The notes beneath the pieces were generated by a model that was not told the origin of the DNA, made no database searches, and worked only from the letters and a program-made list of their open reading frames with translations. This document shows, one piece after another, positions 1 through 7,266 of a stretch of 37,771 nucleotides of DNA. Positions within the stretch are counted from its first letter, which is position 1. Each line of letters starts with the position of its first letter. Origin of the DNA: CAIUVD01 sp044338255 (GTDB lineage: Bacteria; Planctomycetota; UBA11346); the NCBI GenBank assembly GCA_044338255.1, contig JBIILZ010000027.1, positions 1 through 37,771 on the forward strand, read 5' to 3'. A program made the position numbers and the translations under genes.

Positions 1-568
1 CATTACCGATGCCAAACTTAGTGATCTGCTCGGCAATCCACAGAATTAACATGCTGCCGGTGGTGATAACCAGCACACTCTGGACAATGAAGAGCAACTT
101 ATTTTCGCCCGGGACCAAGACCACGCCGTTGGCCGAAAAGCGGGAAAGCGCGATGGCCGCAATAGTAGCCTGAACTATACAGATGGCGAGCGTCGCATAA
201 CGCGTGTATTGGTTGATTTTGCGGCGACCACCTTCGCCTTCCTTCTGCAATGCCTTCAAGGAAGGGATGCTAAAGGTCAGAAGCTGAAAGATGATGCTGG
301 CACTGATATAAGGGGTGATCCCCAGACCAAAAATGGAGGCATTGGCAATTGCACCACCATTAAACATGTCCGCGTAACGCAGAATGGCGCTTATCGCGTC
401 GTCACCGTTCCCGGTCCCCTTAACGAGTTCACGCAGGGCATCGGCGTTAACACCAGGGATCGGGACGTAGACACCCAGACGGTACACCACTACGCCCAGA
501 AGGAACGTAATGAAGAACCGTCTTAGGAGTTCTCGAACCGGATTTTCAGCAAGGTCGCGTTCAGCCAT
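1..568 (-). CDS. secY: SecY preprotein translocase subunit (3' part outside window)
   Basis: Forms the membrane channel of the Sec translocon with SecE and SecG. I translated the minus strand from the ATG at 566-568. About 189 residues are visible and no stop is reached before the window edge. The N-terminus has the usual first membrane segment (RFFITFLLGVVVYRLGVYVP followed by IPGVN), the plug region, a segment with GITPYISASIIFQL, and the family motif KEGEGGRRKINQYTRYAT near residue 110, followed by WIAEQITKFGIGN. It lies 34 bp downstream of rplO, the usual last position of the spc operon, so it is probably co-transcribed with the ribosomal genes. The family is usually about 430-470 residues, so roughly 60% is missing only because of the window boundary. 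Confidence 0.95.
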   Translation of the reverse strand, partial: MAERDLAENPVRELLRRFFITFLLGVVVYRLGVYVPIPGVNADALRELVKGTGNGDDAISAILRYADMFNGGAIANASIFGLGITPYISASIIFQLLTFSIPSLKALQKEGEGGRRKINQYTRYATLAICIVQATIAAIALSRFSANGVVLVPGENKLLFIVQSVLVITTGSMLILWIAEQITKFGIGN

Positions 569-602
569 CGTCAAAGAAACCACTTAAGAGATCAAAGATC
601 TC

Positions 603-1070
603 TTAGGCGCCTTCCTGGGTTGGGGCATGCAACTCAACGACCGAGCCGCCAGCGGCTTCGATGGCTGATTTGACCGAGTCCGTCACGCGATGCACCGAAA
701 CGGTCATCTTGCGCGACACTTCAGTACCGCCGACGAGCTTGATCAGCTGGCCTTCATGAGCGAGACCGGCAGCGATCAGGGAGTTCAACGACAGGTCGCT
801 GCCCTTGACGCGCTCGAGAGCGCGGCCGAGATCGACAGCCAGGAACTTGACCTGGTGTTTGAAATTGGTGAAGCCGCGGTAGGGCAGGCGCTTCCAGAAG
901 GGGAACTGACCGCCTTCGAACATCGGACCAGCGGTGAGACCGCCGGTACGCGAGCCAGCACCCTTGGAACCACGGCCGCCGGTTTTACCGAGACCCGAAC
1001 CGAGACCGCGACCAACGCGACGGCGCTGTTTGCGACCGGTATCCGTAACCAGAATATCGTTGAGACTCAC
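603..1070 (-). CDS. rplO: 50S ribosomal protein uL15
   Basis: Late-assembly protein of the large subunit. The 155-residue product has the glycine/arginine-rich N-terminal tail typical of uL15 (TGRKQRRRVGRGLGSGLGKT, then GGRGSKGAGSRTGG), which threads into 23S rRNA, and a globular C-terminal half with GTEVSRKMTVSVHRVTDSVKSAIEAAGG-like character. The start is GTG at 1068-1070, and its GTGA overlaps the TGA stop of rpsE, implying translational coupling. In many bacteria rpmD (uL30) lies between rpsE and rplO; the 4-base overlap leaves no room for it here. Confidence 0.96.
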   Translation of the reverse strand: MSLNDILVTDTGRKQRRRVGRGLGSGLGKTGGRGSKGAGSRTGGLTAGPMFEGGQFPFWKRLPYRGFTNFKHQVKFLAVDLGRALERVKGSDLSLNSLIAAGLAHEGQLIKLVGGTEVSRKMTVSVHRVTDSVKSAIEAAGGSVVELHAPTQEGA

Positions 1071-1654
1071 AGTTCCACCCCACGCAGCGCCTGATATTGA
1101 TCCTTTGTGCGCAGCTTCGACAAGCCGTCGAGCGTGGCGCGGATCAAGTTGACTGGATTATGATTTCCGTAGCACTTGGTGAGGATGTTGTGAACACCCG
1201 CCTTCTCAAGTACCGCACGAACCGAACGACCGGCGATAACACCCGTACCATCAGCGGCTGGGATCAAGCGCACGCGTGACGAGCCGTAACGGCCTTCGAC
1301 TTCGTGGGGGATCGAGCCATTGACGATCGGGTAGGCGCGGACGACTTTTTCGCCATCGCGGACAGCCTTGTCGATCGAGGAGGCAACTTCCTTCGACTTG
1401 CCCTTCCCGAAACCGACTTTGCCCTTGTTGTCACCGAGGACCACGAAGGCTGCGAAGCTGAAACGCTTACCACCTTTGACGACTTTGGCGCAGCGGTTGA
1501 TACGGACGACATCCTCCGTGTAGAGCTTTGAACGCGCCTCACGGGGCTGGGGTGGACCACGACGGTCCTTGCGTTCGCCGCGGGCGCCCTGCTCACTGCC
1601 TGGGGCTGCTGCACCGGGTTTCGCACCAGGGGTGCCGCCACGTTTGATCACCAT
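1067..1654 (-). CDS. rpsE: 30S ribosomal protein uS5
   Basis: Small-subunit protein near the mRNA entry and decoding region, involved in accuracy and assembly. The 195-residue product has a long basic, Gly/Pro/Arg-rich N-terminal extension (about residues 1-45) before the double-stranded RNA-binding-like S5 domain, recognised by KVVKGGKRFSFAAFVVLGD and GKVGFGKGKSKEV. The C-terminal domain includes GVIAGRSVRAVLEKAGVHN and the conserved GNHNPVNLIRATLDGL. The extension is longer than in E. coli (167 residues). The ATG at 1654 lies 83 bp after rplR, one of the longer gaps in the cluster. The stop overlaps the rplO start. Confidence 0.96.
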   Translation of the reverse strand: MVIKRGGTPGAKPGAAAPGSEQGARGERKDRRGPPQPREARSKLYTEDVVRINRCAKVVKGGKRFSFAAFVVLGDNKGKVGFGKGKSKEVASSIDKAVRDGEKVVRAYPIVNGSIPHEVEGRYGSSRVRLIPAADGTGVIAGRSVRAVLEKAGVHNILTKCYGNHNPVNLIRATLDGLSKLRTKDQYQALRGVEL

Positions 1655-1737
1655 AATGAAGTCCGTCCTGAAAAGTTTGCGTCATGCCGCATGCGGCAAG
1701 CAACCACGAAATGGGGGAACGAAGATAGACCGAGGCT

Positions 1738-2106
1738 TTAGAATTGCAACCCTTTGGCGCGAGCAGCATCAGCCAGGGCCACGAGGCGCCCGCTGTACTG
1801 CCGGCCATTGCGGTCGAAGACCACCTGGGTCACGCCGCCGGCGATGGCCTTTTCGGCCAACGCTTCGCCAACGGCTTTCGCCGCTGAGGTTGGATCAAGG
1901 TCTTTGACCTTGGCCGCGAGGTCCTTGGCGATCGTGCTCGCAGAGAACAACGTCTTGCCATCGAGGTCATTGATGACCTGGCCGTAGATGTGCTTTTCCG
2001 AGCGGTAGACCGTAAGACGCGGACGCTCGACGGTGCCGAACACCTTCTTGCGGACGCGCAACTTCTTTTGCGCGAGGGCCTGTAGCTTAGCTGTATTCTT
2101 GTCCAT
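1738..2106 (-). CDS. rplR: 50S ribosomal protein uL18
   Basis: Binds 5S rRNA with uL5 and helps anchor the central protuberance. The 122-residue product has a basic N-terminus (KKLRVRKKVFGTVERPRLTV) and the family core YRSEKHIYGQVINDLDGKTL with FSAST. It continues through AKAVGEALAEKAIAGGVTQV to the C-terminal signature FDRNGRQYSGRLVALADAAR. Length matches the bacterial family (about 117-122). It starts 21 bp after rplF, in the normal spc order. Confidence 0.96.
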   Translation of the reverse strand: MDKNTAKLQALAQKKLRVRKKVFGTVERPRLTVYRSEKHIYGQVINDLDGKTLFSASTIAKDLAAKVKDLDPTSAAKAVGEALAEKAIAGGVTQVVFDRNGRQYSGRLVALADAARAKGLQF

Positions 2107-2127
2107 GACCGGTTCTCTTTCTTAAGC

Positions 2128-2682
2128 TTACTTCTTCGCGCCAGCGCCAGCCGCGGATTTGCCGGCTTTCTTGCGCACAACTTCACCAGCGTAGCGGACG
2201 CCCTTGCCCTTGTAGGGCTCAGGCTTGCGCGCGGCGCGGATGTTCGCGGCGACCTGGCCGACCTGGGCCTTGTCGACGCCACTGACATTGACGTGCGTGG
2301 CGTCAGGCAGGGCCACCGTCACACCATCAGGGATTTCAACGTTGATGATGTTGGCGAAGCCGACATTCATCGCCAGTTTCTTACCCTGGAGGGCGGCTTT
2401 GTAGCCGACGCCGTGGATCTCAAGGCTCTTGGCGTAACCATCGGTCACGCCCTTCACCAAGTTCTTCACCAGGGCACGGGTGGTGCCGTGCATGGCCTTG
2501 ACCTGCTTCTCTTCCGATGAGCGAGTGACAACAACCGTGTTCCCTTCGACAGCGGCATTGACGCCATCGAAGAGGTTCAGGTTGAGGGTGCCCTTGGGCC
2601 CCTTGACGGTCAACTTCTGCCCAGCGACCGAGACGGTCACGCCAGCTGGAAATGCGACGGGGATCTTGCCGATACGACTCAT
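2128..2682 (-). CDS. rplF: 50S ribosomal protein uL6
   Basis: Large-subunit protein near the sarcin-ricin loop and factor-binding site. The ATG at 2680-2682 is chosen because it gives the canonical N-terminus MSRIGKIPVAFPAGVTV and is preceded by an AAGGAA ribosome-binding site. A longer reading frame to 2745 would add about 21 unrelated residues overlapping rpsH. The 184-residue product contains two L6 repeats and the C-terminal hallmark RKPEPYKGKGVRYAGEVVRK, followed by an Ala/Gly/Lys-rich tail. Thirty-four bp separate it from rpsH. Confidence 0.96.
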   Translation of the reverse strand: MSRIGKIPVAFPAGVTVSVAGQKLTVKGPKGTLNLNLFDGVNAAVEGNTVVVTRSSEEKQVKAMHGTTRALVKNLVKGVTDGYAKSLEIHGVGYKAALQGKKLAMNVGFANIINVEIPDGVTVALPDATHVNVSGVDKAQVGQVAANIRAARKPEPYKGKGVRYAGEVVRKKAGKSAAGAGAKK

Positions 2683-2716
2683 GAGCGGTTTCCTTTTCTG
2701 TCCGTTCCGGCCAGGA

Positions 2717-3115
2717 TCACTTGACGACGCAGAGCACTTCGCCACCGAGGCGCTGCTTGCGGCAGGCGCGATCGGAGAGGATGCCCTTGGAGGTGGAGAC
2801 GATGCTGATACCGAAGCCGCGGATGATGGGCTTCAGCTCGCTACGACCAGCGTACTGACGCAGGCCGGGGGTCGAAATACGCGTGATCTCGTGGATCACG
2901 GGCTCGCCAGCGGGGCCGTACTTCAAGGCGACTTGAAGTGTGCGGGCCGGCTTGGTCTCAAGCACATCGACCGAAGAAACAAAGCCTTCGTCCTTGAGGA
3001 CGGTGGCGATGCCCTGCTTGATCACCGAGAACGGGATCTTCACAGACTTCTTATTGGCCGAGATTCCGTTGCGGATCACGGTTAGCATGTCAGCGATTGG
3101 GTCAGTACAGCTCAT
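2717..3115 (-). CDS. rpsH: 30S ribosomal protein uS8
   Basis: Primary 16S rRNA-binding protein of the central domain. In E. coli it is also the translational repressor of the spc operon (established there, only inferred here). The 132-residue product begins SCTDPIADMLTVIRNGISA, the classic N-terminus (DPIADMLTRIRNA in other bacteria). It contains ISTPGLRQYAGRSELKPIIR and ends with the signature GISIVSTSKGILSDRACRKQ and GGEVLCVVK. Length and order are normal. Confidence 0.97.
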   Translation of the reverse strand: MSCTDPIADMLTVIRNGISANKKSVKIPFSVIKQGIATVLKDEGFVSSVDVLETKPARTLQVALKYGPAGEPVIHEITRISTPGLRQYAGRSELKPIIRGFGISIVSTSKGILSDRACRKQRLGGEVLCVVK

Positions 3116-3156
3116 AGCTGGTCATCTCTCTGTGGCGGGTGCCAGTCTTAATTCGA

Positions 3157-3462
3157 TTACCAGGAGGCCTTGGTCACACCGGGCAGGAAGCCCTGGTGCG
3201 CCATTAGGCGCAGCGCGTTGCGGCAGATGCCGAACTTGCGCAGGTTGCCACGGCTGCGGCCGGTGACGGCGCAGCGGTTGCGGTAGCGGGTCGGTGAACT
3301 GCTGGCGGGCAGCAGTCCCAAGGCCGCGCGGGCCTCCATGCGCTCTTCAAGAGAGAGCTTCAGATCTTTACTACGCGCACGCAGCAAATCGCGTTGCTGG
3401 CGGTACTTGACGCACTGCTTCAACACTTCTTCGTTGCGGTTAACGCGGGACTTCTTGGCCAT
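3157..3462 (-). CDS. rpsN: 30S ribosomal protein uS14, long zinc-free form
   Basis: Small-subunit head protein near the P site. The 101-residue product is the long form of uS14. The C-terminal signature reads CAVTGRSRGNLRKFGICRNA with LRLMAHQGFLPGVTKASW. The paired CxxC zinc-binding cysteines of the short form are absent (only C-x2-T at the first position). The N-terminal half (AKKSRVNRNEEVLKQCVKY) is typical of the longer version. It sits between rplE and rpsH as in most bacteria. Confidence 0.96.
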   Translation of the reverse strand: MAKKSRVNRNEEVLKQCVKYRQQRDLLRARSKDLKLSLEERMEARAALGLLPASSSPTRYRNRCAVTGRSRGNLRKFGICRNALRLMAHQGFLPGVTKASW

Positions 3463-3501
3463 GTGGTGCCTTTCAGATCGGATTCAAAAGTTTGGGTGAC
3501 G

Positions 3502-4053
3502 TCACTTGTCGCGGAACGGGAAGGTCAGGGCCTTCAGCACGTCACGGGACATGTCGTCGGTGCTATTGCGGAAGCAGATGGTGATGTTGAGACCTTGGTT
3601 GTGCTCAAGCTTCTCAAGAACGATCTCATGGAACAGCGCCTGCTCGCGCAGACCCATGTTGTAGTTGCCGCGGCCATCGAAACCGCTGGGCGAGAGCCCG
3701 CGGAAGTCGCGAATACGGGGAACTGCAAGGAACACCAGCTTATCAAGGAACGACCACATCTTCTGACCGCGAAGGGTCACGTGGCAGCCGAGCTTGACGT
3801 CGATGCGCGTCTTGAAGTTGGCGATGGCCTTCTTCGCCTTGGTGATCGAGGCCTTCTGGCCGGCGATCTGGGTCAGGTGTTCGGAGACCACGTTGAGGAT
3901 CTGACCATCCTGAACGGCACGGCCAACGCCCATGCTCAAGCAGATCTTGTCGATCTTGGGGCCAGCCATCTTGTTCTTGACGCCGTGCTTCGAGATGATC
4001 CCGGGCAGCGTTTCAGCGTAGATGGCTTTGGTCGTTTTCTGGAGAGAGCTCAT
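3502..4053 (-). CDS. rplE: 50S ribosomal protein uL5
   Basis: Binds 5S rRNA and contacts the P-site tRNA and the subunit bridge at the central protuberance. The 183-residue product has the family features KNKMAGPKIDKICLSMGVGR near residue 27, AIANFKTRIDVKLGCHVTLRG-type sequence, and the C-terminal stretch GRGNYNMGLREQALFHEIV. Length is normal (about 180). The ATG at 4053 lies 76 bp after rplX, the second longest gap in the cluster. Confidence 0.96.
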   Translation of the reverse strand: MSSLQKTTKAIYAETLPGIISKHGVKNKMAGPKIDKICLSMGVGRAVQDGQILNVVSEHLTQIAGQKASITKAKKAIANFKTRIDVKLGCHVTLRGQKMWSFLDKLVFLAVPRIRDFRGLSPSGFDGRGNYNMGLREQALFHEIVLEKLEHNQGLNITICFRNSTDDMSRDVLKALTFPFRDK

Positions 4054-4129
4054 GGTGTCTGCGAATTCGTAGGTCGGTCGTCGAGGATCGGAAGGGTCAA
4101 GACGGGTCCGACGTGGTCAATAGGATAGA

Positions 4130-4501
4130 TTACTTCGACTCGAAGCGGTGGCCGCTCTTCTTGGCCACACGGACGACACCGGCATCGGTGCGCTCGTGCT
4201 TGACGCGGGTCGCGGCCTTGTTGGTGGTCGGATCGAGCAAGGCGAGCTTGCTGATGTGCACCGGGCGGAGACGGCGGATACGACCGCCTTCGATGTTCGC
4301 CTGGGGATTGGGCTTCACATGCTTGGTCTCGTAGTGACCGGCTTCGCCATCGACGATGGCGCGCTGATCAACCGGGAAGACCTTGATGATGGTGCCGGAC
4401 TTACCCTTGTTGTCGCCGCTGAGGACGACGACTTGGTCACCCTTTTTAACGTGCAATTTAGGCGTCTTGGCCAGACGGGGCTTTTTGACCTTGCTAGGCA
4501 T
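4130..4501 (-). CDS. rplX: 50S ribosomal protein uL24
   Basis: Assembly-initiating protein at the tunnel exit. The 123-residue product carries a KOW motif near residues 18-45 (HVKKGDQVVVLSGDNKGKSG) and the conserved KHVKPNPQANIEGGRIRRLR with PVHISKLALLDP. The C-terminus is about 20 residues longer than in E. coli (104 residues), rich in K, R and V, and ends SGHRFESK. It starts 17 bp after rplN. Confidence 0.95.
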   Translation of the reverse strand: MPSKVKKPRLAKTPKLHVKKGDQVVVLSGDNKGKSGTIIKVFPVDQRAIVDGEAGHYETKHVKPNPQANIEGGRIRRLRPVHISKLALLDPTTNKAATRVKHERTDAGVVRVAKKSGHRFESK

Positions 4502-4518
4502 GGTTCGCTTTCGCTTTC

Positions 4519-4887
4519 TCAGACGACTTCTGGGGCGAGGGAGATGATTTTCATGAAGTTGCGACCACGCAGCTCACGCGCCACCGGCCCGAAGATACGG
4601 GTACCGATGGGGTTGTTGTCCTTATCGATCAGAACAATGGCATTGGTGTCGAACTTCACATAGCTGCCGTCATCACGACGAATCGGGAAGGCAGTGCGAA
4701 CGATCACACCCTTCACAACGGCTTTCTGCTTCACATCGGAGGTTGGAATGGCCTTCTTGATGGCCACGACGATGATGTCGCCAACCTCGGCGTAGCGGCG
4801 GTGCGAACCGCCCAGCACCTTGATGCACATGGCTTTCTTCGCGCCGCTGTTGTCGGCGACGTCGAGCCAACTTTGCATCTGAATCAT
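4519..4887 (-). CDS. rplN: 50S ribosomal protein uL14
   Basis: Beta-barrel large-subunit protein forming an intersubunit bridge with 16S rRNA and near the site where silencing factors bind. The 122-residue product begins MIQMQSWLDVADNSGAKKAM (consensus MIQ..T.L.VADNSGA) and continues CIKVLGG. It contains VGDIIVVAIKKAIP, FDTNAIVLIDKDNNPIGTRI and FGPVARELR. Length is identical to E. coli. It lies 54 bp after rpsQ. Confidence 0.97.
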   Translation of the reverse strand: MIQMQSWLDVADNSGAKKAMCIKVLGGSHRRYAEVGDIIVVAIKKAIPTSDVKQKAVVKGVIVRTAFPIRRDDGSYVKFDTNAIVLIDKDNNPIGTRIFGPVARELRGRNFMKIISLAPEVV

Positions 4888-4941
4888 GGGGAACCTCGGT
4901 TAATCTGGAACTGGTTAAAATAAAGCTTCGGAACCGGTCGC

Positions 4942-5247
4942 TTAGATCGCGCGCTCGAGAACCTGCATCAGGCGCCAGCGCTTGGTCTTCGACAGAGGGC
5001 GGGTCTCGATGATGACGACCTTGTCCCCCTCTTTGCTATCGTTCTTCTCGTCATGGACGTGGAACTTCTGCGTGCGCTTGATGTACTTGCCGTACTTCGG
5101 GTGCCGATACATCTCGGTCACGGCGACGACACGCGTCTTGAGCATCTTGTCCGAAGTGACCTTGCCGATCACGCGCTTGAGGTTGCCGCGGCCAACGGCC
5201 TGGACTTCCGCATGCGATTCGACGGCGGTACTGGTCTCAGTGGTCAT
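4942..5247 (-). CDS. rpsQ: 30S ribosomal protein uS17
   Basis: OB-fold protein that binds the 5' domain of 16S rRNA. The core is clear: KRVIGKVTSDKMLKTRVVAV, then HPKYGKYIKRTQKFHVHDEK and GDKVVIIETRPLSKTKRWRL. The 101-residue product carries an N-terminal extension of about 22 acidic/polar residues (TTETSTAVESHAEVQAVGRG) not found in the short E. coli protein (84 residues). The start ATG overlaps the rpmC stop by four bases (ATGA), so the extended start is supported by translational coupling. Confidence 0.95.
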   Translation of the reverse strand: MTTETSTAVESHAEVQAVGRGNLKRVIGKVTSDKMLKTRVVAVTEMYRHPKYGKYIKRTQKFHVHDEKNDSKEGDKVVIIETRPLSKTKRWRLMQVLERAI

Positions 5248-5462
5248 GACTTAACTTTCTGGCTGGCAGCCGACTTCTGCGTGAGCAGGGTCTGGATGCG
5301 GGCGATCTGGCGACGGGCGTTGCGGTACTGGATGCTGCGCGCCGTGCCTTCGAGGGCGGTGGCGAAGCGGGCCTTGAGGAGCGACTCGCGCAGCTCCTTG
5401 GCCTGGGCCTGGAGGTCATCGGCGCTCTTGGCGCGCAGGTCAGCTTTAGCAGACTTCTTCAT
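5244..5462 (-). CDS. rpmC: 50S ribosomal protein uL29
   Basis: Small helical protein next to the tunnel exit, part of the platform for trigger factor and SRP. The 72-residue product is two predicted helices with the pattern LRAKSADDLQAQAKELRESL and LKARFATALEGTARSIQYRN, followed by ARRQIARIQTLLTQK. This matches the L29 signature (LR..L..LRF..A...L.N...I...RR.IARI.T). It lies 25 bp after rplP and overlaps rpsQ by 4 bp. Confidence 0.95.
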   Translation of the reverse strand: MKKSAKADLRAKSADDLQAQAKELRESLLKARFATALEGTARSIQYRNARRQIARIQTLLTQKSAASQKVKS

Positions 5463-5487
5463 GGGTATTCCTATTTTCCTGCAAAGC

Positions 5488-5913
5488 TCAGACGTCGGCA
5501 GTGCGCTTGATCATACGTGACTTCAACGGCATCTTGGACGCTTGGCGACGCATCGCTTCGCGGGCCATGCCCTCGGTCACACCGGCGAATTCGAAGATCA
5601 CCGTACCGGCGTCGACGAAAGCGGCCCAGTAGTTGACTTCACCCTTACCGGAACCCATTCGGCTTTCAGCCGGATGCTTGGTGACGGGCGTGTGAGGGAA
5701 GACGCGGATCCACACCTTGCCGACGCGGCCGAGGTAGTGACCAGCGGCCACACGGGCAGCTTCGATCTGGCGCGCCGACAGAGGGCCGCTTTCCAGAACT
5801 TGGATGCCGTAGTCGCCAAACGCCAGCTTGTTGCCGGCGGTAGCGACGTGGTCAAGCCGGTGACCACGGGTGTGCTGCTTGCGGTATTTGACGCGGGCTG
5901 GAAGCATTGCCAT
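5488..5913 (-). CDS. rplP: 50S ribosomal protein uL16
   Basis: Large-subunit protein that organises the A-site and P-site tRNA region. The 141-residue product begins MAMLPARVKYRKQHTRGHRL (the family consensus starts ML.P.R.KYRK.hrG). It contains FGDYGIQVLESGPLSARQIE, the conserved GKVWIRVFPHTPVTKHPAES, and RMGSGKGEVNYWAAFVDAGT. A second Met at codon 3 could be the start. It follows rpsC after 75 bp. Confidence 0.96.
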   Translation of the reverse strand: MAMLPARVKYRKQHTRGHRLDHVATAGNKLAFGDYGIQVLESGPLSARQIEAARVAAGHYLGRVGKVWIRVFPHTPVTKHPAESRMGSGKGEVNYWAAFVDAGTVIFEFAGVTEGMAREAMRRQASKMPLKSRMIKRTADV

Positions 5914-5988
5914 CGGGAAATCTCGTTATCGTAGCTGTACTGTCGGTTCGGGCAGGTCGGTCAGGTCGGTCGCCAAGCGCAGATGCGC

Positions 5989-6630
5989 TTAGCCAACCTG
6001 TTGATCGGCGTACTTGCCGTGATTAATCCACACACGAACACCGATGATACCGGCGGACGTCAGGGCCGTTGCGTAACCGTAGTCGATGCGAACCGACAAC
6101 GAGTTCAGCGGCACACTGCCTGCGCTATCGTGCTCAGAGCGCGCGATTTCAGCACCACCGAGACGTCCGGCGATGTTGATCTTCATGCCCTTGGCACCTT
6201 CGCGCATGCCGTTCTCGACCGCACGCTTCATGGCGCGACGGAAAGAGCCGCGGCGGATGAGCTGTTCGGCAACATTCTCAGCGACCAGCTGCGCAACCAC
6301 GTCGGGCTTGCGAACTTCCTGGATGTTGACCTTCACTCCGGTCGAGGTGATGCCTTCGAGGTGCTTGGTCAGCGCTTCGATTTCAGCGCCACGCTTACCG
6401 ATGATCACACCCGGACGGGCGGCGTGCATGGTGATGACGACGCGTTCGGCCTTGCGTTCGATCTGGATCTTCTCGACGGCTGCCGAGAAGAAGCGTTCTT
6501 TGAGGAAGGCGCGGATACGGTGATCCTGGAGGACCAGCGTGCTGTACTTCTTGCCCTTCGCATACCAGTTCGAGCGGTGCGGCTCGGTGATACCGATACG
6601 GAAGCCAAGGGGATTGATCTTGTGGCCCAT
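5989..6630 (-). CDS. rpsC: 30S ribosomal protein uS3
   Basis: Forms part of the mRNA entry channel and has helicase-like activity on mRNA. The 213-residue product begins MGHKINPLGFRIGITEPHRS, followed by NWYA. It carries a KH type 2 domain with the loop RPGVIIGKRGAEIEALTKHL near residues 70-90. The C-terminal domain contains EQLIRRGSFRRAMKRAVENG, GMKINIAGRLGGAEIAR and IIGVRVWINHGKY. The C-terminal tail is slightly shorter than in E. coli (233 residues). It starts 5 bp after rplV. Confidence 0.97.
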   Translation of the reverse strand: MGHKINPLGFRIGITEPHRSNWYAKGKKYSTLVLQDHRIRAFLKERFFSAAVEKIQIERKAERVVITMHAARPGVIIGKRGAEIEALTKHLEGITSTGVKVNIQEVRKPDVVAQLVAENVAEQLIRRGSFRRAMKRAVENGMREGAKGMKINIAGRLGGAEIARSEHDSAGSVPLNSLSVRIDYGYATALTSAGIIGVRVWINHGKYADQQVG

Positions 6631-6635
6631 GATCT

Positions 6636-6983
6636 TTACGCCTTCGCTTCGGTCTTGGTCGCAACTGCGACGGTGATATGCGAGCAGGACTTGATGCGTC
6701 CAGCAGCGCGGCCCTTCGAGGCCGGACGGAAACGCTTGATGACCATTGCCTTGTCAACCCGGGCGTCGCTCACGATGAGGTCCATCGGATCGAGGCCGCC
6801 GATTGCGGAGGCGTTGGCGACGGCGCTCTCGAGGGTCTTGCGGACCATCATGCTGCCGCGGCGGCACTGGAAGCGCAGGATGTTGAGAGCGTCTTCGACC
6901 CGCTTGCCGCGGATCAGATCAACTGACAAACGGGTTTTGGTCGGTGAGATGCGCGCATGGCGCGCGGTAGCACGGTATTCCAT
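6636..6983 (-). CDS. rplV: 50S ribosomal protein uL22
   Basis: Large-subunit protein whose beta-hairpin lines the nascent-peptide tunnel. The ATG at 6981-6983 gives the canonical start MEYRATARHARISPTKTRLS. An upstream start at 7013 would overlap the end of rpsS and add ten unrelated residues. The 115-residue product has VDLIRGKRVEDALNILRF, the hairpin-flanking KRFRPASKGRAAGRIKSCSH, and ends ITVAVATKTEAKA. Only one base separates it from the rpsS stop. Confidence 0.96.
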   Translation of the reverse strand: MEYRATARHARISPTKTRLSVDLIRGKRVEDALNILRFQCRRGSMMVRKTLESAVANASAIGGLDPMDLIVSDARVDKAMVIKRFRPASKGRAAGRIKSCSHITVAVATKTEAKA

Positions 6984-6984
6984 G

Positions 6985-7263
6985 TTACTTAGACTCAGCC
7001 TTCTTGGTGCCACCGTGGCCGCGGAAGGTGCGCGTTACCGCGAACTCGCCGAGCTTGTGGCCGACCATGTTGTCGGTGATGTTGACCTGATGGAAGCCCT
7101 TGCCGTTGTGCACCGAGAAGGTGACTCCGATAAAGTCGGGCACCACGGTGCAGGCGCGTGACCAGGTCTTGATGGGCGTCTTGACGCCGGCTTCTTTAGC
7201 CTTCTCGACCTTGGACAAGAGCTTGATGTCCACGTATGGACCTTTGCGGGAGCTGCGTGACAT
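6985..7263 (-). CDS. rpsS: 30S ribosomal protein uS19
   Basis: Head protein of the small subunit that contacts A-site tRNA and the uL5 bridge. The 92-residue product has SRSSRKGPYVDIKLLSKVEK, IKTWSRACTVVPDFIGVTFS, and the signature VHNGKGFHQVNITDNMVGHK, followed by LGEFAVTRTFRGHGG. Length is normal. It is 3 bp after rplB and 1 bp before rplV. Confidence 0.97.
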   Translation of the reverse strand: MSRSSRKGPYVDIKLLSKVEKAKEAGVKTPIKTWSRACTVVPDFIGVTFSVHNGKGFHQVNITDNMVGHKLGEFAVTRTFRGHGGTKKAESK

Positions 7264-7266
7264 TGC

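Noticed and set aside
5983..7161. 392-codon plus-strand frame in the ribosomal region
   Set aside because: Antisense to rpsC, rplV and rpsS, whose products are unmistakable. It is a shadow frame caused by high GC content.
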